DNA of 64,000 nt, from positions 366,518 through 430,517 of the forward strand of contig NZ_CABVIR010000005.1 in the NCBI RefSeq assembly GCF_902498065.1, read 5' to 3'. Source of the stretch: Pseudomonas fluorescens. GTDB taxonomy: Bacteria; Pseudomonadota; Gammaproteobacteria; Pseudomonadales; Pseudomonadaceae. A program made the position numbers and the translations under genes. Positions 25,575 through 35,700 of the stretch are shown here, in pieces; within the stretch, counting starts at the first letter, position 1, and the number at the start of each line of letters is the position of its first letter. The notes beneath the pieces are model-generated. The model made no database searches, had not been told where the DNA came from, and saw nothing but the letters and a program-made list of their open reading frames with translations.

Positions 25575-28500
25575 CGCGTGTGTTCCTCATCCACTTCGTC
25601 GAACAACGCTTCCAGGGCGTCTACATCGTTTTCTTTGTGCTCACTGTGCTGACGGAACTGCTCGATTTCCGCCGCCAGGCGTTCCAGCGTGTCGCCTTCA
25701 AAGAACAGCTTCAGCGGGATCGCCAGGTTCAGCTCTTCCTGAATCCGCGCACGAATCCGCGTCGCCAGCAGCGAGTGACCGCCGAGTTCAAAGAAGCTGT
25801 CGTGCACGCCGACCCGCTCCACGTGCAGTGCTTCGGCCCAGATCGCCGCCAGGACTTTTTCCAGGTCGGTGCGCGGGGCGACGAAGGCACCGCGCCGAAC
25901 GTCGAGGTCGAGCAAGGCCTGGCGATTGAGTTTGCCGTTGGGCATCAGCGGGAAGCGTTCCAGCACCTGCAAGCGCGCAGGTTGCATGTGCTCGGGCAGC
26001 GCTTCGCCGAGATGACTGCGCAATTCGTTGAGGCGGATGTCGGCGGTGTCAGCCGGGGAAATCACGAAGCCCAGCAGTTGCGGGCCGGTTGGCGTTTCAC
26101 GGGCGATGACCGCCGCGTCTTCGATGCCGGGGGCGCTGCGCATGGCGGCTTCGATCTCGCCCAGTTCAATGCGGAAACCGCGGATTTTCACTTGATGATC
26201 GACCCGGCCCAGGTACTCCAACACGCCATCGGCGCGGTAGCGTGCGAGGTCGCCGGTGCGGTACAGGCGCTGGCCGGCCTGCTTCGCAAACAGGTCGGGG
26301 ATGAAGCGTTCGGCAGTCAGCGTGGCGCGCTTGAGGTAGCCGCGAGCAATCCCGGCGCCGCCGACGTACAGCTCACCTTCGACGCCCACGGCCACTGGCA
26401 TCAGGTCCGGGCCGAGCACGTGAATGCGCATGCCCGGAATCGGTTGGCCAATCGGGATGGTGTCGTCATCCTGACCGAGCGGCAGTTCCCACGCCGAACA
26501 CCAGACCGTGCCTTCGGTCGGGCCGTATTCGTTGACCAGCACCACCTGCGGCAAGGCCTCGCGATGTCGCGCAACCAAGGCGTTGCTGCAGGCTTCGCCG
26601 GCGACAATCACACAGGCAAGGGCCTGGTCGCCGAGGTGCTCGAGAATCTGCGCGTGGTAGGACGGTAAGGTCAGGTAGTGGGAAACTTCTTCACGCTGGA
26701 TCAGCGCCGCCAGCAGCGCCGGGTCCTTGTAGCTGTCTTCGTCCGGCAGGCACAGGGTCGCGCCCTGCCCCAACGCCCAGAAAACCCCGGCCACCGAGCT
26801 GTCGAAGGAGAACGACGAGAGCATCAGGAAGGCGCGCAACGGCTGGCGATAGAACGCGCTGCGTGCGAGGGTCGAGGCCACCGCGTTGGCGTGACTGATC
26901 ATCACACCCTTGGGTTTTCCGGTGGAGCCGGAGGTGTAAATGACGTAGGCCAGATGGGCGCTGTCGCCCAGCACGGCCGGCTGTTCCGGTGAAGCGGACC
27001 AGACTTCGGCATCGGTCATCAGCGAAATCACCCGCTCGCCGTGCAACGCTTCCGGCAGCGGCTGGCAGGCCAGCACCTGACGCGCGGCGGCGTCCTGCAA
27101 CATGAACGTCAGACGATCGATCGGGTAATTCGGATCGAGCGGCAGGTAAGCCGCGCCGGCCTTCAGCGTGCCGAGCAGTGCGATGACGATTTCCAGCGAG
27201 CGCTGACCGTAAACCGCAACGATTTCGTCCGGCGCCACACCTTGGGCGCGCAAGGTATTGGCCACCTGGTTGGAGCGTGCATCCAGCTCGGCATAACTCA
27301 GGCGTTGGCCATTGACGCTGACGGCGATGCGTTGCGGATGCAGGCGTGCCTGTTCGCTGAACAGGTCTTGCAGGTAGCGATGCGGCAATGCCTGCTCGGC
27401 GGCCAGCGGGTTGAAGTCTTCGATCAAACGGGTCATTTGCACCGCGTTGACCTGAGTGGCCTGGCCCAGGGTCAGCTCCGGCGAGGTCAGCAACTGCCGG
27501 CTGAATTCGACAAACTGCTCCAGCCAGACCGCCAGCATCGACTCAGGCACCGCGCCGGCCAGGCACGACAGCTGCAAGTGTTCGCCCTGAACCCGCAGGC
27601 GCAGGACTTCCGGGTTGGCGTCGTCCACTTCGATGTTCGCCTCGGCATCGGCCTGATACACCAGGCCATAACGCAGGGGCGTTGCGACTTCGGCACTCAG
27701 TTCGAACTCGTTGAGGCAGTCGAGCCAGGACAGCGATTGCTCGACGTTGCCAGCAAACGAGGTCAACGCTTGCGCCAGGGTCTCGTGGCTGCGGTTGTCG
27801 AAAGCCACCGGCAAACGCCGGGCGAAACGCCCCAGGGTCGCTTCGGTCTGCTCGTTGCGCCCCGCCACTTCCCAGCCCATCAGCAACTTTTCCTGATGGC
27901 CGATGCGCGCCACGAACGCGCTCCACAGCAACAACGCCACGCGCTGCGCTTCGACACCCTGAGCGCCGGCCACTCGCTGCACATCGGCCAGCCATGCTGC
28001 GTCGTCGAGCGTGGCCTGATGTCGAGCCAGCGTCACTTCTACCGTCTTTTCAAAAGGCAGGTGATGGGCCAGCGCGAACTGTTGTTGCAGATTGCGCCAG
28101 AACGCCGCGCCTTGATGGCCGATGTCTTCTTCGCGCAGTTCTTCCTGCCACGCAGTGTAATCCAGGTACTGCAAGTCTTCCTGATTGTCGGCCAGTGTTT
28201 CGCCGCGCAACAGGCTCGCCAGCTCCACCGACAGCACTCGCAGCGATGCTTCATCGAAGCTGCTGGCCGGCGCCAGCAACGTGACGAAATGCTGCCCGTC
28301 TGCGGTTTTCACTTGCGCCACCACCAGCACTCGATCCGGTGCCTCAGCCACAGTTTCGCGGCTGCGACGCAGCGCTTCGTCCAACGAAGACACGCGCCCC
28401 AGCAACGCTACCGGCACCTCGTCGCACAGGTTCTGTACCGGCCACTTCATCCCCGGCAAACGGCGATAGACCGTGCGCAGGGTTTCATGGCGCTGACCCA

Positions 28501-28669
28501 ATTCATCCAGTGCAAGGCGCAATGCCTGCGCGTCCACGGCCTGGGCGACCGGCACGGTCAGAGCGGCGAACAGCGGCTGTCCGCCCAACTCCTGAGCACG
28601 CAAATAAAAGGCTTGCTGAGCGGAAGTCTGGAAAACGTCTACCGAAGGTTCGAGGGCGGTGGTGTTCAT
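25571..28669 (-). CDS. pvdJ: Single-module NRPS with interface domain, His-activating (pvdJ-like)
   Basis: 1,032 residues: degenerate C-like domain (1 to about 430), A (about 450-970), T (ELGGHSLLATRI near 965). In the C-like domain the HHxxxDG site reads PASSFDE, so both catalytic histidines are gone. This is what is known for interface domains, the C-superfamily members that position beta-hydroxylases. The A-domain code D-S-A-L-I-A-E-V-W resembles the bacitracin histidine code (DSELTAEVC), so His is predicted. Condensation must come from the C domain at the end of the upstream PvdI-like protein. The hydroxylase gene ends 11 bases before this start. The symbol follows position in the operon only; P. 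aeruginosa PvdJ is different in content. Confidence 0.85.
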   Translation of the reverse strand: MNTTALEPSVDVFQTSAQQAFYLRAQELGGQPLFAALTVPVAQAVDAQALRLALDELGQRHETLRTVYRRLPGMKWPVQNLCDEVPVALLGRVSSLDEALRRSRETVAEAPDRVLVVAQVKTADGQHFVTLLAPASSFDEASLRVLSVELASLLRGETLADNQEDLQYLDYTAWQEELREEDIGHQGAAFWRNLQQQFALAHHLPFEKTVEVTLARHQATLDDAAWLADVQRVAGAQGVEAQRVALLLWSAFVARIGHQEKLLMGWEVAGRNEQTEATLGRFARRLPVAFDNRSHETLAQALTSFAGNVEQSLSWLDCLNEFELSAEVATPLRYGLVYQADAEANIEVDDANPEVLRLRVQGEHLQLSCLAGAVPESMLAVWLEQFVEFSRQLLTSPELTLGQATQVNAVQMTRLIEDFNPLAAEQALPHRYLQDLFSEQARLHPQRIAVSVNGQRLSYAELDARSNQVANTLRAQGVAPDEIVAVYGQRSLEIVIALLGTLKAGAAYLPLDPNYPIDRLTFMLQDAAARQVLACQPLPEALHGERVISLMTDAEVWSASPEQPAVLGDSAHLAYVIYTSGSTGKPKGVMISHANAVASTLARSAFYRQPLRAFLMLSSFSFDSSVAGVFWALGQGATLCLPDEDSYKDPALLAALIQREEVSHYLTLPSYHAQILEHLGDQALACVIVAGEACSNALVARHREALPQVVLVNEYGPTEGTVWCSAWELPLGQDDDTIPIGQPIPGMRIHVLGPDLMPVAVGVEGELYVGGAGIARGYLKRATLTAERFIPDLFAKQAGQRLYRTGDLARYRADGVLEYLGRVDHQVKIRGFRIELGEIEAAMRSAPGIEDAAVIARETPTGPQLLGFVISPADTADIRLNELRSHLGEALPEHMQPARLQVLERFPLMPNGKLNRQALLDLDVRRGAFVAPRTDLEKVLAAIWAEALHVERVGVHDSFFELGGHSLLATRIRARIQEELNLAIPLKLFFEGDTLERLAAEIEQFRQHSEHKENDVDALEALFDEVDEEHTR
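27380..28669 (-). other. Interface domain (non-catalytic C-superfamily domain)
   Basis: Residues 1 to about 430 of the pvdJ-like protein. The ends look like a C domain (QQAFYLRAQELGG, ALDELGQRHETLRTVYRR), but the active-site motif is replaced near 28,240 (LLAPASSFDEASLRVL). It is paired with the hydroxylase encoded next door. The boundary to the A domain is approximate. Confidence 0.78.
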
Positions 28670-28680
28670 GTCGAGTGTCC

Positions 28681-29739
28681 TTATTCCTGATCCAGGTCGG
28701 CGCTTTTCTGCGCGATGGCCATGGCCGTGAGGATTTTTCTGTAGCCAGTGAATTCGTTGCGCGCATGCACGCTGAGGATGTTGTCCAGCAGGACCACGTC
28801 GCCCTTCTCCCAGGCGAACTCGACCATCACGTCGCGATAGATGCCTTGCAGGTGGCGGATGACGTCGTCGGGAATGGCGGTGCCGTCACCGAAGAAGGTG
28901 TTCTGCGGCAGGTCCAGCGGGCCGAATTCACGCAGCAGGTTGTCGCGGATGCTGTCCGGCAGGGTCAGCGCATTGAAGAAGGTGCCGTGGTTGAACCAGA
29001 TGCGCTCGCCGGTCAGCGGATGGCGCACGATCGCCGGGCCGTTTTGCCGGGTGCGCAGGCGATTGCCCGACTTCCACTCGGCTTGAATGCCGATTTTGGC
29101 GCAGTAGGCTTCGACTTCACCGCGATCTTCGCTCTGGAACACGGTCTGCCATGGCAGCCCCATGCCGTCGCCGTAGTTGCGCACGTACATGATGCGTTTG
29201 CGCTGAAACTCCTCGCGCACGGCCGGGTCGATCCGCGCGAGAATTTCGCGGGTGTCGCCGAACGGGGTTTCACCGCCGGTGGTCGACGGCGTGTCGCAGT
29301 AGAAGTACAGGTGACGCGGGAATACCGGCGAATAGGAGTGCTCGTTGTGCGGGAAGATTTTCTCCGCCGCCGGGTAATCGGTGGAGCTGTAGATCTTGAA
29401 CTGGCCGGTGATCTGGGTCCGTGGCGAGGCGCGGAACAGGTACTCCAGGGCACCGTCGGAAATCGCCGCCACGCAACGGTTGAACTCGGTGATATCAGCT
29501 ACCTGGAAGCCACGGAACAGAATCACCGCGTGGGCCAGCAGCTTGCTTTCGATCAGGGCGCGATTCTCCGTCGCCCACTCCACCAGGCTCACGCCAGGCA
29601 CTGCCGGACGGCACACCAGCGGCATGCTGGCACCGTCGAACATCGGCGCAAAACTCACCAGCCGGGTCGGGTCGGTGGACAGGCTCTTGCGTGCACCGCG
29701 ACCGATTTTGGGAATGGACTTGGTGGTTGAAACAGTCAT
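28681..29739 (-). CDS. Fe(II)/2-oxoglutarate amino-acid beta-hydroxylase, SyrP/TauD family
   Basis: 352-residue non-heme iron dioxygenase of the SyrP-like group that hydroxylates amino acids while bound to an NRPS carrier. Iron ligands are visible as FPHNEHSYSP (the H-x-E pair) and the distal histidine in LDNILSVHARNEF, whose following arginine suits 2-oxoglutarate binding. The ribosome site GGAGGGG precedes the start. It is embedded between the pvdI-like and pvdJ-like genes, whose junction it must serve. With the His-type A domain and the interface domain next to it, the best prediction is beta-hydroxylation of carrier-bound histidine; hydroxylation of Asp, the commoner pyoverdine substrate, is the alternative. 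Confidence 0.88.
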   Translation of the reverse strand: MTVSTTKSIPKIGRGARKSLSTDPTRLVSFAPMFDGASMPLVCRPAVPGVSLVEWATENRALIESKLLAHAVILFRGFQVADITEFNRCVAAISDGALEYLFRASPRTQITGQFKIYSSTDYPAAEKIFPHNEHSYSPVFPRHLYFYCDTPSTTGGETPFGDTREILARIDPAVREEFQRKRIMYVRNYGDGMGLPWQTVFQSEDRGEVEAYCAKIGIQAEWKSGNRLRTRQNGPAIVRHPLTGERIWFNHGTFFNALTLPDSIRDNLLREFGPLDLPQNTFFGDGTAIPDDVIRHLQGIYRDVMVEFAWEKGDVVLLDNILSVHARNEFTGYRKILTAMAIAQKSADLDQE

Positions 29740-29793
29740 AAACCCCTCCAGAAAATGATGACGACGGCGCCCGGTGGGCGCCGCTGCAATGAA

Positions 29794-32700
29794 TCAGTCC
29801 GCAGTGCTGTGCGTTGCCGGCGTGCCGCGACGACGCTTGATCGCCATGCGCCCGCCCAGCAATGCCTTGCGTTGTTCGTTCAGGCGCGCATCGGCGCGGC
29901 GCTGCACCTCGGTGGCCAGGTCCAGCAATTGGCTGACCGTCAGCTCGTCAGCGCGCAACAACGCTTGCAGCACCGCCTCGATTTGTTCGAACAGGCTTTC
30001 CAGCGTGCTCGGCAAGTACTGCCCGGCGGGTGTTTCGAAACTCAGGTGAATGTGTTCGGCCTCGTTGTAGAACGCAGCGACCATGCCGATCTCGGCGGCT
30101 TGCCGGCCCGACGGGAAATCCTCGACCAGCAAACCGTCCATGGACGGCAAGCGACCGACGCCTTCCTGATAGATCAACTTGATGTCGAACAACGGCGAAC
30201 GCCCGGCCCGACGCGGCAGACGCAACGCTTCCACCAATCGCTCGAACGGCAGGTCCTGATGGTCCGAAGCCTCCAGAACCGCACGGCGACAGGCGTGCAA
30301 CAGTTGCCCGGCAGCCTCGTCAGCATTCACATCCACTTGCAGCACTAATTGGTTAACGAAGAAGCCGACCATTTGTTCAAGCTCAACTTGATTTCGGTTG
30401 GCGATATCGGTGCCGATGCGCACGCGACTGACCTCCGCGCGCTGGCGCAACACCAGGGTGAAGCCGGCCAATAGCACCATGAACAGCGACAATCCACGCT
30501 GTTGGGCGAAGTCGCGCAACTGCTGGCTCAACGTCGCATTCAAGGTGAAATGTTGGCTGGCGCCTTCCTGCGCCTGACGCTGATCGCCGTCGCCCGGCAG
30601 CTCCAATACCGTTTGCGGTTGGCCAAGGCGCGCGACCCAGTAATCGAGCTGACGTTGCAGCTCGCCGCCCTGCTCCAGCCACTGGCGCTGCCATTTGGCG
30701 AAGTCGGCGTATTGCACGGCGTGTTCCGGCAACTGCGCAACGCCGCCCTGATTGAACGTCGGATACAGCGTCACGAATTCATTGATCAGAATCCGGAACG
30801 ACCAGTCATCCGCAGCGATGTGGTGCACCGTCAGCAGCAACACATGCTCCTGATCCGCGACCTGCAACACCCGCACCCGCAGCAGCGGCCCATTACGCAG
30901 ATCGAACGGCTGGGCGACTTCCTCACGGGCCAGTTGCGCGGCTTCGACGTCCGGCGCCGGCAAATGCCGCAGGTCGCTGGCGACGAAGTTCAACGGCAGT
31001 TCGGCGTGTACCCGCTGCCAGGCCTGGCCGTCTTCCTCATGGAACGTGGTGCGCAACACGGCGTGGCGTTGCACCAGGGTCTCGAACGTCTGCTGCAGTG
31101 CCGACAGGTTCAACTCGCCCCGCAACCGCAAGGCGCCCGGCATGTTGTACATCGAGCTGTCCGGTTCCAGATTCCACAGGAACCACAACCGCTGCTGGGC
31201 AAAGGACAACGGCTGGCGGTCGCCGGAGTGGTCCGCCACCAGTGCCGGGCGTTCACAGGCATTGGCGGCGTGCCGCAGAGCGTGCACCTGAGCGGCGAAA
31301 TCCTCCAGGCGCGGATGTTCGAACAGACTGCGCAAACTCACCGACAGGCCCAGACGCTGGCGAATCTGCGACACGATCTGCGTGGCCAGCAACGAATGAC
31401 CGCCCAACTCGAAGAAGCTGTTTTCGCGATCGACACGGGCAACCTGCAACACCTGCTGCCAGATCTGCGCCAGTTCAATCTCCAGCTCACCTTGCGGCGC
31501 GGTGCCGGCCACCGCGTCCCAAACCTCTGGCGCCGGCAGCGCGGCGCGGTCGAGTTTGCCGTTGCGGTTGAGCGGCAACGCGTTCATCACCACCAGTTGC
31601 GCCGGCAGCATGTACTCCGGCAGACGCTCGCCCAAGGCCTGGCGCACGGTTTCGGTAAGTTGACGCGAATCGGCATTCGGCGACACCGGCACGACATAAC
31701 CGATCAGTTGCTTGCCACCGACGCCTTCGTGCACCAGCACCGCCGCTTCGCTGATCATCGGCAAGCCTTGCAGGTGCGCTTCCAGTTCGCCCAGCTCGAC
31801 GCGGAAACCGCGAATTTTCACCTGGTGATCGATGCGTCCCAGGTATTCCAGCGCACCGTCTTCGCGATAGCGCGCCAGATCGCCGCTGCGGTACAGACGT
31901 GCGCCCGGCGTGGTGGAAAACGGATCGGCGATGAAACGCTCGGCGCTCAGCCCCGGACGCTGGTGATAGTGCTGGGCAATGCCGGCGTCACCGCCGATGC
32001 ACAACTCGCCCACGCAACCGGTTGGCAACAGATGACCTTCGCTGTCCAGCACGTACAACGCCCGACCGGGCAAGGCGCGGCCAATCGGCACGCCGAGCAG
32101 GTTTTGCGTGTCGGCCAAAGTGCACAGGTGCGTGCTGGAGACCACCGTGGCTTCGGTCGGCCCGTAGGTGTTGAGCAAGCGCACGTCGCCGAGGCCGGCG
32201 GCATGCCAGAGTTTCAGGCCTTCCAGCGACATGGCTTCGCCACCGACGTGGACCTGACGCAGCCGACCTTTGTCACGCTGAGGTTGAGCGGCCCATTCCT
32301 GGGCCAGCAAGTACCAATAGGCTGCCGGCAAATCCGCCAGGGTCACGCCCTGTTCGATGATCTGCCGGTACAAGGTGTCGGTGTCCCACAGTTCATCACC
32401 GCGCAACACCAGCGCCGCACCCACGCAGAGCGGCGGGTAGCACTGCTCGACAAATCCGTCGAAGCTGAACGTGGCGAATTGCAGCACGCGGTCGTCGGCG
32501 CTGAGTTGCGAATAGTCCGCCGCAATCACGCAAAACTCGCGCAGCGCGGCGTGGGCCAGGCACACGCCTTTCGGCCGGCCAGTGGAGCCGGAGGTGTAAA
32601 TCAGGTATGCGAGGTCTTCGGTACAGGCGAGGTTGACCGGGTTGGCCGTGGAAAAGCCGGCCAGCGCCTGCGCCGTCAGCGCCAGACGCGGCAAGCCTTC

Positions 32701-35700
32701 GGGCAGCGCGACATCGGCCAGCAGCTCCGGTTGCGCCAGCAGCAGGTCCATCCCGCTGTCTTCGATCATGTAAGCCAGGCGTTCGGCCGGGTAGTCCGGG
32801 TCCAGCGGCACATAACCGGCACCGGACTTGAGGATCGCCATGAGGCTGACGATCATCTGCGCATTGCGCCGCACCGCCAGGCCGACTCGTTGTCCCGGCG
32901 CCACACCGTGCTCGCGCAGGCGATGGGCGAGCTGGTTGGCCTCGGCGTTGAGCTGTGCATAAGTCAGTCGTTCGTTGCCGACGATCACGGCCCAGGCATC
33001 AGGGGTACGTGCGGCCTGTTGCTCGAAACGTTGATGCGCCAGCAATGGACTGTCCAGCAGCGGCGCGGCGGGACGCGAGCCCAGCAACGCCTGGGCTTTT
33101 TGCCTGGCGTCCAGGAGGCTGACAGCCCCCAGAATCTGTTGCGGCTGCGCAACGAACTGCTCCAGTACATGCAGCAGGTTCGCACCCAGCCGCTCGATCT
33201 GCACGGCGCTGAACAAGGCCTGATCGAAACTGAATTCCAGACGCAGGCTGGCGCCGACTTCGATGCCGAGGGTCAGCGGGTAGCTGGTGATTTCGTGATT
33301 GCGCAGTGCGCCGAAGGTCAGGCCCGCCGGTGCGCCTTGCTTCAGCGCTTCGGCCACCGGGAAGTTTTCAAACACCAGCAAGCTGTCGAACAGCGCGTTG
33401 CCCTGCTGCCCGGCCCAACCCTGGATGTCGTAGAGCGGCACATGCTCGAACTCGCGCAGGCTCAGGTTCAACGCTTGCAGCTCATTGAGCCATTGGCTGA
33501 CTGGCTGAGTGGACGACGGCGCAGTAATGATCGGCAGAGTGTTAATGAACAGACCCAACTGTTGCTCGATGCCCGGCAACGGTGCGGAGCGCCCGGCAAT
33601 CGTCGCGCCAAACGCCACACACGCTTGACCGGTGTAGCGCTGCAACAGCAGACCCCACGCGCCCTGCAACAAGGTATTGAGGGTGATTTTCTGCTGTCGG
33701 GCGAACTCCGCCAGGCGCTGCATGGCGGCGCTTTCCAGTGTCAGGTGATGCTCGCCCATGCCACGCCCGTCGACCGGTGCCGGCAAGGCGTGCGCCAGCA
33801 GCGTCGGGGTTTCGAGGTCGGTCAGCGCCTGCTTCCAGAAGTGCTCGCCCGCCGCCAGTGGTTGCTGCTGAATCCAGCCCAGATAGTCGCGGTATTGCCC
33901 CAAGGGTTTGGCCAGTGTTTGCCCGGCGTAATGCTGAATCACCTCACCGAGCAACTGCGCGTTGCTCCAACCGTCCGTGAGGATGTGATGACTGGTGTAA
34001 ATCAGGTGCCAGGCGTCGCTGCTTTGGCGTACCAGCATCAGGCGCAACAGCGGCGCGGCACTGAGTTCGAAACCACGGCTGCGCTCTTCGGCGGCCAACG
34101 CATCGAGGTCGATATCGACGGTCTCGATCACCTGCAATTGCAGGTCGATCTGGCGATGGATCACCTGATGCGCAGATTCCAGACCCAACCAATGGAAGCT
34201 GCTGCGCAAAATGTCGTGACGATTGATCGCCGCTTGCCACGCTCGACCGAAGGCTGCCAGTTCCAGCCCCTGAATATCCAGGCGCAGTTGGTTGATGTAG
34301 GCCTCGGCCTGCGGCTCATACAGGGTGTGGAACAGCATGCCCTGCTGCATCGGCGTCAGCGGATAAATGTCCTCGATGGCCGCTGCCGCGACCGGCAACG
34401 CGTCCAGCTGCGTCTGATTGATCCGCGCCAGCGGGAAGTCCGACGGCGTGACCTGCCCCGCCGGTGTGGCGCAGCAATGTTCGATCAGCGCGGTGAGTTC
34501 TTCGGTGTAGGCAGCGGCCAGTCGCTGGACGGTGCTGTCGGCGAACATGTCGCGGCTGAAGCCCCATTGCAGCGAGAGCTGACCGCCATAGACCTGGCTT
34601 TCCAGGGTCAGCCAGTTGGCCAGCGGCGCATCGTCACCCTGGGCCTGACCGCCGCTTTCCAGAGCCGGTACAAACAGCGCGTCCTCATCGAATTGGCGGT
34701 CGAACTGGCCGAGGTAGTTGAAGGTGATCCGTGGCGCCGGCAACCCTTGCAGGGACTCACGCTGGGCCGGCTCGCCGAGGTAGCGCAGCAAGCCATAACC
34801 CAGCCCTTTTTCGGGGATGGCGCGCAGTTGCTCCTTGATCGCCTTGATCGTATTCGCCGTGTCGGCCTGAGGTCGCAGGCGAACCGGGAACAGGCTGGTG
34901 AACCAGCCCACGGTGCGTGTCAGGTCGAGGTCGTCGAACAGGTCTTCACGGCCATGGCCTTCGAGCTGGATCAGCGTCGAGTGATGCCCGGTCCAACGGC
35001 AGATCACCCGCGCCAGCGCCGTCAGCAGCAAGTCATTGACCTGGGTGCGATAGGCCGCCGGGGCTGTTTGCAGCAACTGCCGCGTCAACCCGGCGTCGAG
35101 CTTCGATTCGATTTTGTGGCCGTGGCGATGCTGCAAGCTACCCAGCGGGTTTTCACAGGGCAGGTCGCGGGCATCGGCGTGTTGTGCCTGCCAGTACGGC
35201 AGTTGCTGATCCAGCGTGGGGGCATGTTCTTGCAGGTGTTTGGCCCAGTGTTGATAGGCGCTGGTTTTGTCGGGCAACGTTGCGGCGCCGCCAACCGCCA
35301 GTTGCCCATAGGCCTGCTGCAAGTCTTCGAGCAGCACCCGCCAGGACACGCCGTCCACCGCCAAATGGTGGATCGCCAGCAACAGACGTTGCGTGCCGTC
35401 GTCGAGGCTGACCAGCAGCCCGCGCAGCAACGGCCCGTCCGCCAGATCAAGGCTGCGTTGTGCTTCGTCGCACAGGGCCGACAACACCTCGGTTGAAGCG
35501 GCGTGCCGCTGCCACAATCCGGCCGTTTCGACCGGCGATCCGTGGCGCTGCTGCCAGCCTTCGGCACTCTTGGTGAAACGCAGGCGCAAGGCATCGTGAT
35601 GGTTGATCACCGCAACCAGCGCGGCTTCCAGTGCTTGAGGGTTCAGCGCCTCGCGCGGCGTCAGCAGCAAGGACTGGTTCCAGTGTTGCGGCTGCGCGAT

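Noticed and set aside
29764..29784. GGCGCCC / GGGCGCC hairpin between the hydroxylase and pvdI-like genes as a terminator
   Set aside because: No T-run follows on the - strand and the genes need to be co-transcribed. At most it is a processing or pausing site.
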